Shown here one piece after another: positions 32,067 through 44,122 of a stretch of DNA of 64,000 nucleotides. Source of the stretch: Sparassis latifolia (taxonomy: Eukaryota > Basidiomycota > Agaricomycetes > Polyporales > Sparassidaceae); assembly GCA_018466975.1 (NCBI GenBank), contig CM031552.1:186001-250000 (forward strand), given 5' to 3'. Each line of letters opens with the position of its first letter. Position 1 is the stretch's first letter. The position numbers and the translations under genes were made by a program. The notes below the pieces were generated by a model, which was not told where the DNA came from, did not search any database, and worked only from the letters and a program-made list of their open reading frames with translations.

Positions 32067-33912
32067 TTACTTACACCTCTGCTCAACGATGGACTTTCCA
32101 TGTTCCTGCGAGAATGGGGAAGAGTGAGCCGTGTACGCTGAAGATGTATGCAGACCAGTACATACCTGCCATTCCTCCCTGCTAATCCACAACTGGTGGA
32201 ACGTCCCCAGACTCGCAAGGATGCTCCCGCCGAGCCATGCGCCATATCTGCGCTCAGTGGGGTTGCCCGGTGCGTGGATTTTTACCTGAACAGAAGGTTG
32301 AAGTCAATTAAGGCGGAAGGACAGGAATTCTCCGGGCAGGACATACGTGTGGGAAGTTTCGCGTGAGCTCGTTGTGCAGTCGATCCGCGAAGCCGGAGAA
32401 AAGGCTGCCCCCGCCCGTGAGCACGACGTTACCCATGAGCACTTGTCGCAGGTCGACGTCGCAGGCGCTGAGCGAGGCGCTGATTAGCGCGGGAATTGTT
32501 TTCGGGAGGTTCGGATTCGTAGCCTACACAGCGCACACCAGTCAACCAGTTGAGAAAGTAGATTAGGGGATACGTCGTCCGACGACAATGGAGGCGAGAA
32601 CAAGGACGACAACGTACGATCATCTGAGGGGAGTGGCTGAACAGCTGCTCGCCGACCATGGACCGCTCAAGGGAGCTGAAATGATAGTTGTAGCCCGTCG
32701 GGAACTCGTAGTGTCGTGGACCCCGCTGGGTTGCAGCCCTGAGAAGCACAGTCAGGTGCACACAGCCTGGCGGAGAGAACGAGCTCACTGTTCGTTCCAA
32801 CCTTGATCAAGGATACCCGCGACACTCTGGATCCACTCGTCCACCTCACGCGACTCGGCCCACGTTCTCCAGCTCTCCGTCGTGCCCGCTATGCGGTCTT
32901 GCCGCAGCTCGAACCGCGGCGGCACCCCTGCGTCTACTGGCTTCACAAAGGAGGTTCATCAGCAATATATAGCTCGGAAGAACGGTGGTTTGGCATGCCT
33001 GTTTGCTTGCGATGAGCTGGTGTGGGATGAGCTGGATTCCAGCACGTCTCGAGCTTGGTGTGACGAGCAGATGCTTTGCATGAGCGTGTACTAATTGGGG
33101 GAGAGCGGAGTACATCAAACCTGGATGACTTGTAAGCGGGAAAGCGATCGCAACAAAGGAGCATCGCACCTTTGCGGAGGACGAAGCCGTCTACAACGGG
33201 TGTGACGCTTGCGGTGGATTGTCCAACGTCGATCACGAGGGCGGAGCCCTTTCCTGCGGCGAAACTGCCCACGCACACGTCAGTCAGAGTGGGTGAATCA
33301 CAGTTGTGAGGACAAACGCGTTCAGCACGCTCGTGTTCGCGATGTAGAACGCCGGGACGTGGAACTCTTCGAACATGATCTCCGCCATACGCTCGCGGTT
33401 CTCCTTGGTGTTCCACGCCGGCTCTGTCACGAGCACGGGGTGCTCTTCGGGGTTGCAGCGCATCATGTCCACGAGCGCGTGCGAGATGAGTGAAGGTATT
33501 GGGTTGAAATCGTGGACTACAGACATCTCATCAATTCCGCAACCTCAACGAGATGGTACGACGCACTCAAGCCGTTTTGCACGGGATTCCCCGCCTGCAT
33601 GCCCTCCCGCCATATCGAGGGGCCGTTCTGGCCGATGAAGAGATTGAGCTTCTTCTGGGGTGGGAGCTTCTCCACGCCGTACATGCCTAGGTCTGCCATC
33701 TCGATGTCATCTTCTGGCGAAGAAGGCTCCTCGATAAAGCCATAGGTAGTAGGAACGAAGGCTTTGGGAGTGTCGTCCCCCGCATAGCCCGCTCGCAGAG
33801 AGGACGAGCCGATGTCAACCACCAGCGCGGAAATCTCGTCTAGATATCATAACACGATGAAGAGTGAGCCGCTGGGCGAGGACGAGGACGTACCTCCTCC
33901 GTAGTTCACCAT
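32067..33912 (-). CDS. ARP4: actin-related protein 4 (Arp4/BAF53-like), chromatin-remodelling and NuA4 subunit
   Basis: Ten exons (33912-33894, 33839-33567, 33516-33318, 33264-33170, 33120-32999, 32940-32789, 32738-32618, 32523-32347, 32285-32166, 32105-32067) sum to 1317 nt, 438 aa. The start '[18 protein letters not shown]' is diagnostic of Arp4. The actin fold continues with '[12 protein letters not shown]', '[17 protein letters not shown]', '[19 protein letters not shown]', '[17 protein letters not shown]' and the C-terminal '[16 protein letters not shown]'. Arp4 is a nuclear subunit of NuA4, INO80 and SWR1-type complexes. Exon 5 best ends at 32999 before a GC donor. A GT donor nearer 32983 also keeps frame but adds five residues. 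The gene starts 210 bp from the divergent ERB1. Confidence 0.92.
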
Positions 33913-34122
33913 CGTGCAGTCTTGTAAGATTTGTGTCCGTGCAAATGTCGGAAAAGTAGATACAAGTGCGACGCGTCGCGCGCGAAGACGCTCCCGATCC
34001 GATCTACCTACAGTAGCCCCGTGGGAACCCTCCGCGAAATTTCCCTCTCTATTTCTCGCCCGCGCAGATCTGATATCCTCGAATTTACTCACTTCTCTGC
34101 ACCATAACGCGCCTGTCTCGCC

Positions 34123-36843
34123 ATGGTTGCTGCAGAACTACAAAAGAGCGGGAGAAAGCGCAAGGCCGCTGCTCGGGACGAGCCCGCCCCGCCGGCGTTC
34201 CCGCAGAAGGTCGATTTGGAGATGCAGAGCGAGGACGAGGGGGAGGACGGGGCGGACGCGTCGGACGACGGGGAAGCAGACGAGTTCCCTGAGATTGACA
34301 CGAGGAGCGATACTGAGGACGAAGACGAGGATGCAGGAGGGGACGACGAGGACGACGAGGATGAGGAAGACGAGGACGAGGACGAAGACGAAGAATCCGA
34401 GGATGATGAGGAGGAAGACGACGACGACCTGCACATATTCCCCAAAGTCAAAATGGTCGTCTCAGACATCACCGGCCAGCCAAAACGCGTCTACCCCGCC
34501 ATCGAGCCCGACTACGACTCGGACTCTTCCACGGAAGACGTACGCTCCCTGCCACTCTTCCTCCTCCCTCATTATCTGAGTCCGAATTGCGCACACGCGC
34601 TTGACAGGCCCCGAACCGCGTCGGGGACATACCCATGCACTGGTACGACGATCTGCCCCATGTAGGCTACTCTATTGACGGCAAGAAGGTGCTGCGCCCG
34701 GCGCGGGGCGATGAGCTCGACAAATTCCTGAACACGGTGGATGACCCCTCTGCATGGTATCTCCCTACCTCCATAGTCTTTACTCTTGCATACTCAATAC
34801 TATTCACACAGGACATCTGCGTTCGACAAAAAGGCACAAACGGACAAGCCGCTCACGGCGGAGGAGCTCGACCTCATCCGGAGGCTTCAGGAGAACGAGG
34901 TCCCCGATGCCGCATACAACCCCTACGAGCCGACCGTAGAGTGGTTCACCGGGAAGGGCAAGGAAGAGGTCATGCCGCTCTCTGCTGCGCCCGAACCAAA
35001 ACGGAGATGGATTCCCAGCAAATGGGAGAAACAGAAGGTCAAGGACATGACCATAACTCCTGGCATGTACTGACACGAACCCCACCGTCTTAACCACAGG
35101 TCATGAAGATCGTGCGCGCGATCCGCCTAGGCCGCATCGTGCCCTCCAAGCCAAAAACCGCGTCCGACAAGCCGCAATTCTACGCAATCTGGAACGAAGA
35201 GCCCTCGACGCACCCCGCCCCACTTCCCGCACCGAAACCGCGGCTGCCCACGCATGCGGAGTCGTACAATCCACCGGAGGAGTACGTACCCACCCCGGAG
35301 GAGCGCGCGGCATGGGAGGCGACGGACCCGGAGGACCGCGCGCGCAACTTCCTCCCGGCCAAGTTCGACGCGCTGCGGCGCGTGCCCGCGTACGAGGCGT
35401 TCATCCAGGAGCGCTTTTCGCGCCAGCTCGACCTGTATCTCGCGCCGCGCATCCAGCGCGTGAAGCTCCAGATCGACCCGAACAGCATGATCCCGAAGCT
35501 CCCGAGCCCGAACAGCCTAAAGCCGTTCCCTGTGTACCGCGCGCTTCAGGTGCCCCACGAGGGTCACCGCGTGCGGGCGCTGAGCGTCAGTCCCGACGGT
35601 GCGTGGGTCATCAGCGGGGACGAGAGCGGTGTGGTACGGCTCTGGGAAGTCATAGTAGGCAAGGAGGTGAAGCGGTGGACGTTCCCCGGCAAGGTCGGGG
35701 CGGTGGAGTGGTGTCCGCGGATGGACGTCAGCTTCTTCGTAGTCGGAGTGTGCGTCCTGATCCGCTGCCTGCTCTGCGCTGTGGATGTGATGCTGACGGC
35801 CCCGGCTTCTGCAGCGAGGAGCAGCTGCATTTCTTGTTCCCTCCGAACCTGCCTGTGTCTGTCCTCACTGCGACGCAGGCCCTTCTGTCGCCTGCGACGC
35901 TCCCTCCCCAGCCCACCACGCCCTCGCCTGTCAAGTGGAGCTCTCTGACATCAGCTGCGTCTTCTTCGGACGCACCCATCCTGACACTTGCGTTACCTCC
36001 TTCGGCGGGTGTGCCGAAGCAGCTTGTTTGGCACCGGAGGGGCGATTACTTGGCTTCCGTATGTGAGTTCGTATGCCAGCTTTCCGCCTCCGTAACCGCT
36101 GAAAATTCTGGCCAGCGAGCAGCGAAGGCCAGGGCGGCGTTTGGATGCATCAGTTGTCACGCAGACACTCGCAGGCGCCTTTCAGAAAGGTCAAGGGTGT
36201 CGTGCAGCTGGTACTCTTCCATCCCACGAAGCCGTACTTTTTCGTCGCCGTGCGTTCCGCCTTCTTCATTCTACGTGTAACATTCTTAAACTTATTCCAC
36301 ACGCAGACGCAGCGGTACGTGCGCATGTACAACCTCGCGGAGCAGAAGCTATTGAAGACGCTCATGCCCGGCATTCGGTGGATATCTTCGATGGATGTGC
36401 ATCCATCCGGAGACCACCTGATCGTCGGGGGTTATGACCGGAAGCTATGCTGGTTCGACCTCGAACTGAGCGACAAGCCGTACAAGATTCTCAGGTACGT
36501 GTTACATTCCCTTCTTTCCGCCTCCGCCGCCGGTTCACCCATTTGGTATCTCGCGCGCTGACATGCATCCGCCCACAGGTACCACACGCGCGCACTGCGG
36601 TCGGTGCACTTCCACCCTTCGTACCCGCTGTTCGCGACGTCGTCGGACGACGGGGCGATCCAGGTGTTTCACGCGCGGGTGTACAACGACCTGCTGACGA
36701 ACCCACTGATTGTGCCGCTGAAGATCCTGCGGGGGCACGCGGTGAAGGACGGGCTTGGGGTGCTGCAGGTGCGGTGGTGCGCGCGGCAGCCGTGGCTGGT
36801 CAGTGCGGGTGCGGACGGGGAGGTGGCGGTATGGTGCAGCTAG
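34123..36843 (+). CDS. ERB1: ribosome biogenesis WD40 protein Erb1/BOP1
   Basis: Eight exons (34123-34539, 34608-34756, 34812-35037, 35100-35749, 35815-36062, 36116-36249, 36307-36494, 36579-36843) encode 758 aa. A Lys/Arg N-terminus leads into a long Asp/Glu tract (about residues 35-105), then the BOP1NT domain: '[18 protein letters not shown]', '[18 protein letters not shown]', '[17 protein letters not shown]', '[12 protein letters not shown]' and '[18 protein letters not shown]'. The C-terminal seven-bladed WD40 domain begins at '[18 protein letters not shown]' and ends in '[16 protein letters not shown]'. Erb1 joins Ytm1 and Nop7 (PeBoW) in the nucleolus and is needed for 27S pre-rRNA processing and 60S assembly. 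Divergent to ARP4. Confidence 0.94.
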
Positions 36844-37750
36844 GTCGCAGTACTTGCCGGCATACACGTATGCATTTGACAATTAAATGTGTCGAGGCTG
36901 TCGTTTGCGGCCTCGAGTTTCTGAAATTAATAGTGTGCGCGTGTGATCGATACCGACTGCTGTACACTTTGTGGGAGACTTGCAGTCATTAATCATTCGG
37001 CTGGACATATAGTAATGAGCATTCGTCCACAGCGATGATGATCGAGTCCCCCAATCGTGTTACTATCAGAAGTATGATATATGGGATATATGAGTCCGGC
37101 GTCGCCGCTTGCGTGCGGGCATGTGGGTTCTGGCGTGCTGGCAGAACATGCGCTACACTTTGACATGTAGAGGCTGCCGCTTATGGTTGGTAGTGACAGT
37201 ACGCAGAGATCGAAAGTCGGAAACCTGTTTGATACTAGTTTTAATTTTAATTTTTGCAGGTCGCGGAGTTGTGATGGCTGGCCGACGAGGACGGCTGAGC
37301 CAATCGGACGGCCGCCATGATTACCTATTTTGGAAAGGGGCGGCGCGGTGGCGATCGTTCAGCACACGCCGATCTGGGATCTGCATCCGCGTCAACAACA
37401 ACTTGAATACCTTCCATTTCGACATCTCTCCATGTCCTCTGGAATAAAATGCACACAAAATACACACAAACTTTCTGTCCGCATGTGCGAGTCGGCGCAG
37501 ATGCAGGGTCCGTGCCCGGATCAGACTGGACGCGACGGGAGAAGACAAACGTGACAGAAAACAGAAGAATGACAAGGGACGCGACAGAACAAGAAAGTTA
37601 CGTCCTACCTGTCATTCTCTCTTTTCACTCGGGCGCTCCGGCACATGCAGCGCTCATGCTCGTTGCCACCCGCTCTTTTAAACGTTCCCCGATATTATAC
37701 CCCCTCTACCTCGCCAATATTCCCCCTCCAACCATCCTGGACACGCTACC
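36844..37750. other. intergenic stretch
   Basis: About 900 bp between ERB1 and the membrane-protein gene. It contains an AT-rich run around 37236-37258 and no frame with family features; read as terminator and promoter space. Confidence 0.45.
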
Positions 37751-39707
37751 ATGGTCGATTGGTCATCCCAGGAAGAGATTGAGAGGGATACCAGTGCGTG
37801 CCCATTCCCGATTCATATTGGCGATACTCTGCTCACATGTCTCCGTGTCTTTTTACAGCCGCGTACACAAACCTAGTGTTCACGCTCTTCGGTCTCTACA
37901 TCTGGGAGCTCTTCCAAACGTCCAACTTCGAATGGTCTCTCATTACGAGAAAGCGCGACTTCGCTTGGCCATTGGTGCGTTCGGATTGCTCATCTCAATT
38001 TGCCGTATTACTGACGAGCCGATCCGCAGAGTCAGTCATTTCCTAGATAACATGCAGCCATTCTGTCTGATCTCGCTGTCCCCAGTCCCTTTCTTTCTTT
38101 GTAGATACTGTTTGCTATGGGCTCTTATTGGACTGTAAGTTGATCTTTACTTTCTGTCTGACACCTACCAATCGATGTATACAGGTTGATATCTTTTTCT
38201 GTCATTAAACATGTATGCATCTCCTCCATACACATGGTAGCTATTTCTTACACCCTCTCAGGTCAATTGCCAAGCGCTATATACCTTCAATTCCGTGAGC
38301 GTCCATATATTATTTGTTGCGCGGCGCATACTGAACCGCCAGCAGTGGACAGGAAACATGGCCATCCTGTGCGCCTCGACGTCGCTGATGCTCCGAACGT
38401 GAGCTTTCACCGCCCACCCACTATCCTTACACTCACATGAATTCCCACACTCCAGGATAGCTCTCTGGGAGCGCAAGCTCAAGATCGTGATCCCGCTAGG
38501 CATCCTCTGTCTCGCGCACTGGGCCCTCCTCTGGCGCGGCATGTTCGTCATCCACGCGGTGTACGATACTGCGACCGAAGCGTGCGAGGTGACATACACG
38601 AACCACGTCTTCCTCAACATCTCGTTCTTCGCGAGTGCGTCTGCTTGCGCCCATTTTGCCCTCACACGCTGATGGAAGAGACTGTAGCTATGGTGTTTGA
38701 CCTGGCGATCCTGCTGTTAACAATCGCCGCGCTTGTGCCGCTCACGTCGCGATCGAGCCTCGTGCGCATGCTCTTCCATGACGGGCTCGTCTATTTCCTT
38801 GTCACGTTCCTGTTCAATTCCGTTCCTGCTGTGAGTCGCCTCCATTTCATAAGCATCTGCGATACCTGAGTATAGGATCTCGCAGATTCTGGCGGTCATT
38901 AATCTGAACCGTGAGTAGTTCTGCATCATCTCTGTTCGCGTGGGCTCTAAAACACTGCTTGTCGTCTAGCTATGATGAACATGTAAGTGTAGACGCTGTG
39001 GCATTCTTCGGCTGTCAGATAAGCTCACGAGTCTCCATCGTGACCGCTCATAGCATCGCGACCGTAAGTCACAGATCCTCGTCCCAGCGAAACACATGCT
39101 CACGCCCGATTAGATCCCCGCAGCAACCTTCTCGTACGTCCCCTCCGCCCCTCTGTGACTCGATCCGCGCTCATCCACTCTCTCCCGCAGCGCGATCGCG
39201 GCGTGCCGCGCCGTCATTCGCTTGCAAGAATTTGCGCGCGGCGACATCTACGTGCACAACGCCTCGCAGCTCCCGTCGCCCGGCGGGCGCACCGGGAACA
39301 TGCACTTTGGGCGCATGTCCGGCGTCGGTGTCCCGTCCGCTACCGCAGTGCGCCTCGGGGGCGCCGGGGGCCTGAAGGCGCAACCGTACGTGTTTGCACG
39401 TCCCGAGGTGCATGTGACGACGGACCAGTTTGTTATGGAGGACTTTGGGCGAGTGCTTCTTCCTTTCTCTCTGTCTCTTTCGTCAGCCACTAACAGGTCA
39501 TTGCGCAGAGAATCGGTGGCGGATGTTGAAGAGCACAAGCGGTCCCCGACGCTCGATACGGACGACGAGAAGCTCTCCTTCGGTCAATACCGCCGAGGAA
39601 GCCGTCTGAATGCAGGCACACGACAACAGCACAAAATGTATACCAAAAAAGAAGCTTTCATGTCGATGATGATTTTTCAGCAGTTTCCCTCAAGTACAGT
39701 ATCTTAA
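37751..39707 (+). CDS. basidiomycete multi-pass membrane protein of unknown function
   Basis: Thirteen exons (37751-37793, 37859-37978, 38086-38134, 38185-38212, 38262-38294, 38346-38398, 38456-38634, 38688-38830, 38886-38910, 38970-38982, 39054-39063, 39114-39133, 39191-39707) sum to 1233 nt, 410 aa. The start 'MVDWSSQEEIERDT' precedes about seven hydrophobic helices, among them 'LVFTLFGLYIWELFQ', 'CRYCLLWALIGLLISFSVI', 'MAILCASTSLML', 'IVIPLGILCLAHWALLW', 'FDLAILLLTIAAL' and 'GLVYFLVTFLFNSVPAILAV'. The cytosolic tail begins 'RAVIRLQEFARGDIYVHN' and becomes Gly/Ser-rich and polar. This layout is common in Agaricomycetes and is often annotated as a hypothetical transmembrane protein; function and location are unknown. 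Exons 10, 11 and 12 are 13, 10 and 20 nt. The last exon may end differently, as the final 60 residues are not conserved-looking. Confidence 0.83.
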
Positions 39708-40293
39708 CTTAATGTCGCCAGCGACTTGGCAATAATCATGTACAGAATTCGAAGCGCTGCCGTCACTCGTTACCGCAGACTTTAGATGCTCAACGGTTGT
39801 CGATGTAATTTTTCCTAATTCGATGTAGAAATTTCTTCTTCACTGCTGATGAAATGGTTACTGAGAACTAGATCCCAATTGTGTGAGCCCCAAGTTCGAA
39901 TCTAAGGCAACAAGTGGATACGGGATACAGAGCCACGACCGGTCTGAAGCTCATCGTCTGCGTTGCGGACGCCCCGCTTTCCTCCGCGCTTTGACCCCGC
40001 CCTGCCTATTTATCCCTCGCGACTGCGACCGCGGCGCCATGCCCTTCGACGCCCGCCATTCTTCGTGCCGCGAGCCCCGTGGGCCGTGTGTCGATATCAG
40101 CTTTGCGACGTCCGTGGATGAGCTTGAGTCGAGCACCATCGCATCTGTAACGAATTACGTAGGAACGATAATGTGAGTGTGGGATTGGGAAAGTGAGCGA
40201 GAAGGCGGACCTGGGCCGGCTGCGGCGTCGTCCGCTTGCTGATCATCTGTATGAAGAAAAGAAAGAAAAAAGGTGCGCGTCAACCATCGACCC
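39708..40293. other. intergenic stretch
   Basis: About 590 bp between convergent genes. A short open frame at 40039-40176 (plus) could be a tiny gene, but it shows no family features. Confidence 0.4.
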
Positions 40294-40710
40294 TCAATTA
40301 GCAGCAGCAGCAGTGCTCGGGAAGAGATGGTCGAGGACGGCACCGGATCCCCCGTCGTTTCTAATCATGTCGGCCTGGAGGCCGACGTGCGCCCTGTCCC
40401 CCCGCGCACGAACGGGCGCAGCGAGGCGCGCGAGCGCGTCTGCGGTGATGTCCCCCGGGTCGAGCAGCGCAAACGCGGCGAACCAAGACCAACCTGGCAT
40501 GTCCTCCCACTCGCCCTCGCCCTCTCCTCCCCCCTGTGCCTGGGCCGGGTCCTGCTGCATGCGCTCCCCTTCGTCGTCGGCGGTGGAGATGGCCTTGAGC
40601 TTCAAGGCGAGGCGGTTGAGCCGCGCAGCCTCGACGGCGGCGTAGATGCCCTCTGTGCGCTTTTTGGCGCGGAAGTGCCGTTTGATTTTGGAGCGGGCCG
40701 ATTTGGCCAT
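40294..40710 (-). CDS. LLPH-like (DUF2423) small basic nucleolar protein
   Basis: A single exon of 138 aa. The first 45 residues carry the family signature: 'MAKSARSKIKRHFRAKKRTE', then 'GIYAAVEAARLNRLALKLKAI'. The C-terminal two thirds are Gly/Glu-rich and then Ala/Arg-rich and vary between species. Family members (human LLPH, yeast YBL028C) are nucleolar and associate with pre-60S particles. The start is the first ATG and fits the conserved beginning. It sits with ERB1 in a stretch rich in ribosome-assembly genes; this is noted but may be chance. Confidence 0.85.
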   Translation of the reverse strand: MAKSARSKIKRHFRAKKRTEGIYAAVEAARLNRLALKLKAISTADDEGERMQQDPAQAQGGGEGEGEWEDMPGWSWFAAFALLDPGDITADALARLAAPVRARGDRAHVGLQADMIRNDGGSGAVLDHLFPSTAAAAN

Positions 40711-41103
40711 GGTATGGTGTGTGGTGGGTGTTGTGTTGTGTAGTGGAGGTGAGTGCGTGGTGGTGTGGATGTAAGTAGTGGAGTGCGGGTTGCGGACGGG
40801 CTTGACTCAAAAGTCGGTACCTGCGCCGGCAGGCGCCGGTGAAGAGAGGCACGTGGGACGGAACGGATTCGCGACGCTGAAGGACACGTCGAGCTCGGTC
40901 GTTTCAGCAATGAATATTGAATAACGAAGCTTGAAGCAAGATATATAGACGATGATATGGTGTCCATGCTGCGCAAGTCAAACGCCTAAAGAACTATGCG
41001 TTCAGCCACACGGGACCTTGCCTCCTTCTCTGTCATTTTACACGAGCGCCAAAGCCACACAGGTAACACTTACATAAGCATCCTCTCTTTCTCCGTCCTA
41101 CGT
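40711..41103. promoter_or_regulatory. divergent promoter region, LLPH-like gene and small mitochondrial-like gene
   Basis: 393 bp between two start codons facing away from each other. A TATATA run lies at about 40941-40946. Shared regulation is inferred from geometry only. Confidence 0.4.
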
Positions 41104-41631
41104 ATGTCGGCGACAACAAGTGCGCTCCGGAGTTCCCTTCGGCGGATAAGTTCGCGCACACGACACTCCTCGTCGAGCGCAACCGCATCCTCATCCAAGA
41201 CGGCCCTATCCACAACCACCACACTCCCCCGAAAGAAGTTGCGCGCCCTCGTCTCGTTGTATCACCAATCCGACTCCTTCATCACGCCCGAGACGCTGTC
41301 AAAAGCCATCGATGATGCGTTCATCTACAAGACAGACTCTACTTTGTTGAGCCACGAGCAGTCGTACTGGGAGCTCGAGGTGGCCCTGCGTTTGCGGCAG
41401 CAGCTGCCCAGTATCGGTGACGCGGACATCTCGCTGGTGGACAGCGGCAGGAGGTCTCGCCCGTCAGAGAGTGGGGTCGGGTGGAGCTCCCAGAGGACGA
41501 TACGGGAGAACCAGGCGGTGCGCGCGTTGTTTGGTGTGGAGGACTACGCCAAGCCCGGCGCAGATGTGTTGCTGGAGGAGGCGGAGAGGATACAGGAATT
41601 CATCAAGAAGGACAAGGAGGCACAGGAGTAG
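41104..41631 (+). CDS. small protein with a mitochondrial-type presequence, function unknown
   Basis: A single exon of 175 aa from the ATG at 41104; the frame is open to 40996 but that part is not protein-like. The first 45 residues are rich in Ser, Arg and Thr and lack acids ('LRSSLRRISSRTRHSS'), typical of import into mitochondria. The rest looks folded: 'LRALVSLYHQSDSFITPETL', 'IDDAFIYKTDSTLLS', 'YWELEVALRLRQQLP', and a final helix 'LLEEAERIQEFIKKDKEAQE'. No family name comes to mind. A role in mitochondrial translation or complex assembly is possible but unsupported. Confidence 0.7.
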   Translation: MSATTSALRSSLRRISSRTRHSSSSATASSSKTALSTTTTLPRKKLRALVSLYHQSDSFITPETLSKAIDDAFIYKTDSTLLSHEQSYWELEVALRLRQQLPSIGDADISLVDSGRRSRPSESGVGWSSQRTIRENQAVRALFGVEDYAKPGADVLLEEAERIQEFIKKDKEAQE

Positions 41632-42136
41632 CTGTGCGTTTGTGCGTACTCATCAAGGCAGATTCAGGTGGCTGATCAATGGTCTGGCTCTCGTGTTGGC
41701 AGGAGTTTGGTGGAGCTACTCGCAAATTATGTCGATGCTGCTTCCCTTCACCATTCGCCACATTTTTATCATCTATGTCCGACCGAGGCCAGCTAGCAAG
41801 GCATGTGGATACATTTCGTGGTGAGATGTTGTGTACCCTTCGTGTGAGCCTTCTCCACTGCAATACAGGATGAAAGAAACCTCGTCGTCGTGCCGTAGGC
41901 AGATTAGGCGATTGCCACCGCTGCGAATAGAACGCTGTTTTTACGCGCGCTGTTTAAAAATTGAAAGAAAGATTTACTTGGTGCCATGGGCTCACGGGAG
42001 CGACGCTCTCACTGATCTGCGGCGCTGACAACAGTAATCGGAGCTGGAGCAACGGACATCCAATCCAATCTCAAAGATAGATACAATGCTACATGCATGC
42101 AATAGTGAACGATCAACCAAGGAATATCGCGACGCT
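41632..42136. other. spacer between convergent genes
   Basis: About 500 bp holding two 3' UTRs. No further feature is recognised. Confidence 0.45.
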
Positions 42137-44122
42137 TTACAGTTTTGACAGGAGACCGTGCTTCTCCAGAAGTGCCCGCTCCCTCTTCTGGATCTCCGCC
42201 GTCCGTTTTGCCAGGGCTGGAGCACGTTTCAGCTCCCTCTGACCGATCTGCTGAATGTGCACCGCATCGGGGCCCTACCACAGCGGATCGCATTAGTGTT
42301 TGAAAGTGAATCCAAGAAACGCTACGACGTACGTCAGCAATGCGCAGCGTTCTCAGGCCAGCGTACAGAGAGGCGAGTTGGGTGTCCTGGCTGACGCCTT
42401 CCGCACCGAACGCCTGGATGGCGCGGTCGACAATCCGACAGGCCATTGAAGGCACGACGAACTGCCAAGCCAGTGAGCATCACCGCGGTTCTAACTATTA
42501 TTTAATGCTCACCTTGGCCATGCCAATTTCCTTGAGAGCACCCTTCGTGTTGCTCTTGTCAATCTGGTACAAATGTCATCTACCACTTCGTCCAGTTCAC
42601 AAGCAGTTTCACACACCTGCAAGGCAGCGCTCAACACAAGCATTCTGGCTGAATCTATCTCGGCACGAGATTGCGCGATGTCAGCGATGACGGTACCTAG
42701 TTTGCGTCAGCAGAGCTGGTGTAGAACAGACGATACATACTAACCATGCTCGTACAAGTACTTCCCGAACGTCTTCTTGGCCGGATCGGTGACACGCTGG
42801 ATCATCAGGTCCAAGGCATACTGAGCGCAGCCAATTGAACGCATGCAGTGATGGATACGGCCAGGTCTGCAAGACGACATGAGCAAATTATATATCACGA
42901 AGGTGACATTGCATACCCTAGGCGGCCTTGAATGATCTGAGGCAGCATACGTGAGTACACACAACGACATATATTAAGTGTATAATACCTCGAAGCCCTT
43001 CCCCCAGCCCAGAACGAGGTTGCTGAGAGGAACACGGACGTTCTCGTATATGATCTCGCAATGTCCCTCCGGAGCATCATCGTAGCCGAAGACCTGCATA
43101 GGACGGATGACCTTCACTCCGGGAGCGTTGGCCGGGACGATAACGATGCTCTGCTGGTGGTAACGATCCGAGTTGTCGGGGTCACTCTTACCCAGCACAA
43201 GATGCAGAGCGCATCTCGGGTCGCCGGCGCCGCTGATGTACCTGCAAAACAGTGGATGAAGGCAAGGCTCGAAGAGAGCGACGAGGTGCAAACCATTTAT
43301 GACCGTTAATTACGATCTCGTTGCCTTCCTGACGGATGGTAGTGCGAATATTCGTAGCATCTGAAGAGGCAACTGTACGGACCTATCACAATGCCTTCTT
43401 CGCGCGCGAACCGTATGATGACGTACCGTATCGTTCAGTCATAGAGAACGCAGAGCGTGTCTCGCCATTCAGGAGGGGAACTAGCCATTTCTTCTGCTGC
43501 TCAGGGGAGCCGTACCTCGCGAGGACCTCTACAATCACTATGAGCATAATCCATATGTATGCTTACACTACGTACCCATGTTGCCAGTATCAGGAGCAGA
43601 ACAGTTCACGGCCTCCGAGGCCAACTGACCTCCGCGCCCCAGCACTTCAGCCATTAGAGCATACTACACGCACATCAGCCTCACAGATCGGAAAGACGCG
43701 GTGGCACGTACCTCGAGGTTGGTGAGGGGCACACCAAACTCCGGATAGCGTGCTTTGCCGAGGAAGAGGTTCCACAAGCCCAGCTTGCGAGCCTTGGCCT
43801 TGAGCTCCGCAACGATTGGGATGACCGTCTTCCACCGCGTCGCAGGGTCAGTGGGCAACTGCGCGTGCGCAAGCTTCGTGGCAGGGAAGACCTCATCCTG
43901 TGCAAAGCGTTCGCTGTATCAGTAGGCGACATATGTCTGGAATTGAACAGCACAGACGTTGACGAAAGTGATCAGCTTCGCCAACGTCTCCTTCGCATAC
44001 GGCGAGAACTTGTCCTCCACCTGTCAGACTGTCAGTTTCACTTGCTTGACGCATGCACCCGGCTTGCGCACCATCGCCCATGCTGCTGGCGCGGTGACCT
44101 CTGCTACGGGATGAGTGCTCAT
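42137..44122 (-). CDS. acyl-CoA dehydrogenase (ACAD10/11-like)
   Basis: About a dozen exons encode roughly 440 aa. Landmarks in order: '[17 protein letters not shown]'; '[20 protein letters not shown]'; 'EALxxEV-type [10 protein letters not shown]'; '[17 protein letters not shown]'; the FAD-binding block 'RSAFSMTER' and 'VASSDATNI'; '[18 protein letters not shown]'; '[19 protein letters not shown]'; '[20 protein letters not shown]'; and the C-terminal '[15 protein letters not shown]'. It catalyses alpha,beta-dehydrogenation of acyl-CoA in peroxisomal or mitochondrial fatty-acid or branched-chain breakdown; the exact chain length cannot be told. The start is uncertain: I use the ATG at 44122 with an intron 44021-44098, because reading straight through hits a TGA just before 'VEDKFSP'. 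The usual TEP in the FAD motif is TER-Tyr here, next to a splice junction. Confidence 0.85.

Noticed and set aside
34089..34472. Minus-strand poly-Ser frame opposite ERB1
   Set aside because: Shadow of the acidic N-terminal tract of Erb1.
44021..44041. A 21-nt intron in the acyl-CoA dehydrogenase N-terminus that would remove an in-frame TGA
   Set aside because: Too short to be spliced; a 78-nt intron (44021-44098) after MSTHPVAE gives the same junction with normal size.
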